Below are positions 60,416 to 64,000 of a DNA stretch of 64,000 nucleotides, piece after piece. The stretch covers positions 3,288,501 to 3,352,500 of the forward strand of contig JAJFZO010000747.1 of NCBI GenBank assembly GCA_021397835.1. Reading direction: 5' to 3'. Positions within the stretch are counted from its first letter, which is position 1; the number at the start of each line of letters is the position of its first letter. The stretch is from Moringa oleifera. Taxonomy: Eukaryota; Streptophyta; Magnoliopsida; Brassicales; Moringaceae. Below the pieces are notes generated by a model, which worked only from the letters and a program-made list of their open reading frames with translations, did not search any database and was not told where the DNA came from. The position numbers and the translations under genes are program-made.

Positions 60416-61669
60416 GGAATCTTGGACGTCCAAGTGCGAGTTGGTTATGTAACGCACCATAAACAATGCATGGTAAGGTGCTAAGTGGTGGCGTTGATTC
60501 TTCATGCAATATGAGTGAAATTTTTTAAAGCTATACTATCTTCTTCTTCAAAGTAAATAATTCTAAAGTTACTTTAGTTTGCCAGCAACAGAGACCAAAA
60601 ATGATCCTATCTATGTTATTTGTTAACAGTACTTATGTTACATTGATTTAAATATCTTAAATTTTACAACATCTAATAATTTAAAAATTGATTTTAATTT
60701 TTTACCTTTCAATTACAAACATAATATATGTGTGTGTTTGTGTTATGTGAATATAAGATTCTCATTTTCAACTTTATGTTCATAGTTTCAATTCAATGTT
60801 TTTAAATTTGTCACTTTTAAGATAATGAAGAATTGATTCTTAATTAATGGCCATACTGCATCTAATATAGTTAATTAATTATATATAGAAGCCCCTTTCT
60901 ATTTAAAAATTACAAATTAAGCACGTTTTACTATTAACAAAAGATAGACAAATAAATATTAGAGGTATCAAACTAACTTTATAATTTATTATAAATATAG
61001 AACATCTTTTGAAAGTATATGTTCCCCTGAAACCTGATTTGGGAGCATCGTAATAAATCCATTTAAGAGCATATACATATGTCAACTTCGTACCGTAAAT
61101 GGATAATTGGACTTGGAGGCAGTTAAATTTCTGTCATGTTTATTAATTAGGATGATATAATTGGAAAGGAATTTATGCTAATTTTTATCTTTTTTAATTT
61201 TTACGTGAATAAGAATGTAATTGTGTAGGTCACGTCTCAGTTTAGGACTGAAAAATAAGTTTGGCAAACCTAAGTCTCGGCATGAGATTTACAATCACAT
61301 TATCAATACTTAGTAAATTTATTTTTTTATTTTTATTTTTTTAATTTCTGAACAGAGTAAAAAAAATAAAAAATTTAAAATTGTAAAAATGATTATTTTT
61401 GTTTTAATTATATTTATTTATATTCTTTTAAATTTATAGATATTACTTTAATAAATAATATCTTTTTTAATTAAAAATTCAAAAATCTGCTTAAAACATA
61501 TGCAAGTAAATTTAAAATAATTATTCTAATCTCAAATTTGAGGAAACATACAAATTAAGTTCAAAATAATTTTGATATCGATTCTTGAAACTCAAGTAAA
61601 TAGTTTATGTTGAATCTAATTCTTGCTCATTTCTATTCTTGATTATTCTTAATTATATGTCTTCCGTGA

Positions 61670-61790
61670 TGTGTACATAAATTTACTATATTAGTATTTT
61701 ATATTATCTTTATAAGTTGACCGTTATGTGTAAATAAATATACTATATTAATATTTTATATTATCTTTATAAGCTAACTACATGAGGAAG
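61670..61790. repeat. Two-copy tandem repeat, about 60 bp per unit
   Basis: The unit contains ACTATATTA.TATTTTATATTATC followed by TTTATAAG; two adjacent copies differ at a handful of positions. Confidence 0.7.
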
Positions 61791-63181
61791 ACTAACCTTT
61801 GGTATATTGTGATTTTAAATCGAAATTTATATAAAAAAAATACGTCTATTTAAAATTTATATTTTTATTAAATTTTTAAAAATTAAACTTTTATTTATAA
61901 TTTTTATTATAATATTAATGATTTTACGTACACATGATATATATATATGATTTTTATTTATGTAAATATTATAATGTATTTTTAAAATGCTATTAAAATA
62001 AATAAAATATTTTTTATTTTTATTCTCTTTAGATCTTTATATTTTACATATTTCCACTAGTTTGATATGTAAAAAATATTTTATTTATTTTGATAATATT
62101 TTTAAATAATACTAAAATAATTACATAAGTAAAATTCATATGTATATTACCTGTGTATACAAAATCATTAATATTAATAAAAATTATAGATAAAAATCTC
62201 ACAATAAAAATTCAAAAAAATATATAATCAAAGAAAGCAAAATCTCGTTAATTTTGCTTATTAATTTAATGATAATATTTAAATAAAAATCAAGCATATG
62301 ATATATTCAGTGTTACAATCATATTCTCAAACCACTCATCCCGAATATGAAAATAAAAAAGGACAAAGAAAAAAAAAGAACGGTGAATTTGTTTCTTGGT
62401 CAGATTCTAAATGAATATCATGTGGTTTTTGAGTTTGGAATGATCGGATTCCAAAATTGAAAAGAACGGTGCAACCTCGATTTATTATTACATCATTTTA
62501 GTGGAAGCTATAATGCAATATCAAATTTATTATTGTATTGTAACTGACATACTAACATACTTTTTTTCTTATATTATTTATTTTTTTATTTTTAACCAAC
62601 TTAAGTTTTTAAAAAATTAAATACATAAATTATATTATTACAAAAAAATTACATATTTAAAGATGTATCATTAGAAGTTTCAAAAATAAACAAATATTTA
62701 ATATTTAATTTATTTAAATTAGTATTATTAATTAGACATTTTAATTCACGTTAAAATTTTGTATGGTATTCAAAATTTTATGTAAAAAAATATATAAAAA
62801 ATTATCAATTAGATAATGTTTTTGACATAAATATTTGTAATTAAAAATTTGAATTAAATTAATTATTTTATTTTCTTAAATAAATAATTAATATAATAAT
62901 ATTATTTATTGATAATTATAATAAAATAATATTAAAAATATTAATTACATGATGTAAATAGATTAAAAAAGATAATATCTAAATATTCTATAAAAAGAAT
63001 ATTCCTTTAATGTCTAAATGGTATTAAATTTACATCAAAGGTTGAATGCCCTTACTTTTCGGAAACACTCATACATAGTTGCTGATTGTGTAACTTACTA
63101 GAATGGTTTGCTTTATGTTTAGGCATCAATGGCCAGATGATGGTGTGCTTAGAGGATCTCCAACTATTGTATTCTAATAAT

Positions 63182-63400
63182 ATTTATTTATCTTATCCTA
63201 AAATTATAGATGTTATTATAATAGATAATATCTCTTCTTTATAATTAAAAATATAAAAATCTACTTAAAAGTGCACAAGTAAATTTATAATAGTTTATTT
63301 TAATTTCAAGTTTAAATAAATATATAAATTAAATTTTAAAAACAGTTTATTTTAAAATCTAATTCTTATCTACTGTTATATATTCTTGTTTATTATGAAT
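63182..63400. repeat. Second copy of a dispersed AT-rich block
   Basis: Matches 61421-61650 in order and orientation with many differences (shared words ATTATAGAT.TTA, TAATATCT, AAATCT.CTTAAAA, CAAGTAAATTTA, AATCTAATTCTT). Probably two members of one non-coding repeat family. Confidence 0.5.
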
Positions 63401-64000
63401 TTTAATTTGACAAAATAAAATTTTGAACAATTAATACAAGATATATGGGTTTAAGTTTGTATCATTATAATTTTCTAAATTTTTATTGCATTTTAAATTC
63501 AAATCTCAATTATGAATACCAATACTGGTGTGTTATTGTGACTCCAAGTTAATTACACATAAATATTATCCGTTTTAAAAATATTTTTATTGAAAAATAT
63601 TTCATATATTTTTTAAATGTGTTTATAAATATGTTAAAATTATAAATATTGTTGAAAATTGAAGCTCGTAAAAAGCAAAGATTTTGTACATATTACTATT
63701 ACTCGATAGATAATATATTAGTATGTTTATGTAGGCTTATTATAGGCAAACCTATAAGATGAAATTAGTCTAACTTTATTAAATTAAAAGCCTAATAATT
63801 GACCATTAATAAAAAAAAATTGACTAATTAATAACATCTAATAAAAACATGTTGCTTTGTGATTTTTATATTATGAAAGATTTTAAAACTAAATTATATG
63901 TTATTACATTATTTTATAAAGTCACATCCGTATAATAGTATATTAAAAATGTGAAAAATATAAATAAATAGCTAAGTGAGTTACCACGGGATTATAAATA

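Larger units (their letters stand above)
60416..64000. other. AT-rich intergenic region at the window's right end
   Basis: No gene recognised. Contains a tandem duplication (61670-61790) and a pair of related ~220-bp blocks (61421-61650 and 63182-63400). A 60-residue frame at 60903-61085 (-) is not credible. Confidence 0.5.

Overview
This is plant nuclear DNA, almost certainly from a core eudicot. The evidence is intron-rich genes with canonical GT-AG splice sites, very AT-rich intergenic DNA, decayed Ty1/copia and Ty3/gypsy elements, and plant-specific families (NRT2, BSD2-type zinc finger, CDC48, GH1 beta-glucosidase, UGT86A). I cannot name the species. Gene models were built by hand from reading frames and splice phase; every multi-exon model below closes in frame.

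Layout. 1-0.9 kb: 3' end of an NRT2 high-affinity nitrate transporter (+). 1.9-4.6 kb: small J-domain-less DnaJ-type zinc-finger protein (-) with a probable chloroplast-type first exon 1.8 kb upstream. 4.6-8.5 kb: AT-rich spacer. 8.6 kb: 97-residue secreted peptide precursor (+). 10-15.5 kb: complete nine-exon CDC48/p97 AAA+ ATPase, 804 residues (-). 15.6-28.6 kb: repeat-rich gap with a UGT relic near 16.4 kb and two nested copia elements (-). 28.7-41.5 kb: BGLU42-like beta-glucosidase copy A (-), disabled by a nonsense codon in exon 6 and carrying a 6.4 kb LTR element in intron 6. 42.5-45.8 kb: two copia pol fragments (+). 46.9-52.5 kb: intact BGLU42-like copy B (-, 494 residues). 53-58.8 kb: spacer with a UGT86A relic at about 57.1-57.5 kb. 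58.8-60.3 kb: intact two-exon UGT86A glycosyltransferase (-, 475 residues). 60.4-64 kb: AT-rich, no gene.

The most informative part is 27.9-53.2 kb. The two beta-glucosidase genes belong to a segmental duplication that also carries a decayed copia gag/integrase fragment beyond the 3' end and several hundred bases beyond the 5' end. Copy A then decayed (CAA to TAA at codon 156, active-site His138 to Tyr) and gained a pol-less gypsy-type element with LTRs, a 5-bp target duplication, a gag domain on one strand and a gypsy-associated transposon domain on the other strand; a hAT-like MITE sits in one of its LTRs. Both beta-glucosidase copies share an apparent GC-AG intron.

No operon-like cooperation or wholly new system is visible. 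The best leads are the small peptide, the antisense-coding retroelement and the decaying duplicate. No tRNA, rRNA or CRISPR array was recognised by eye.
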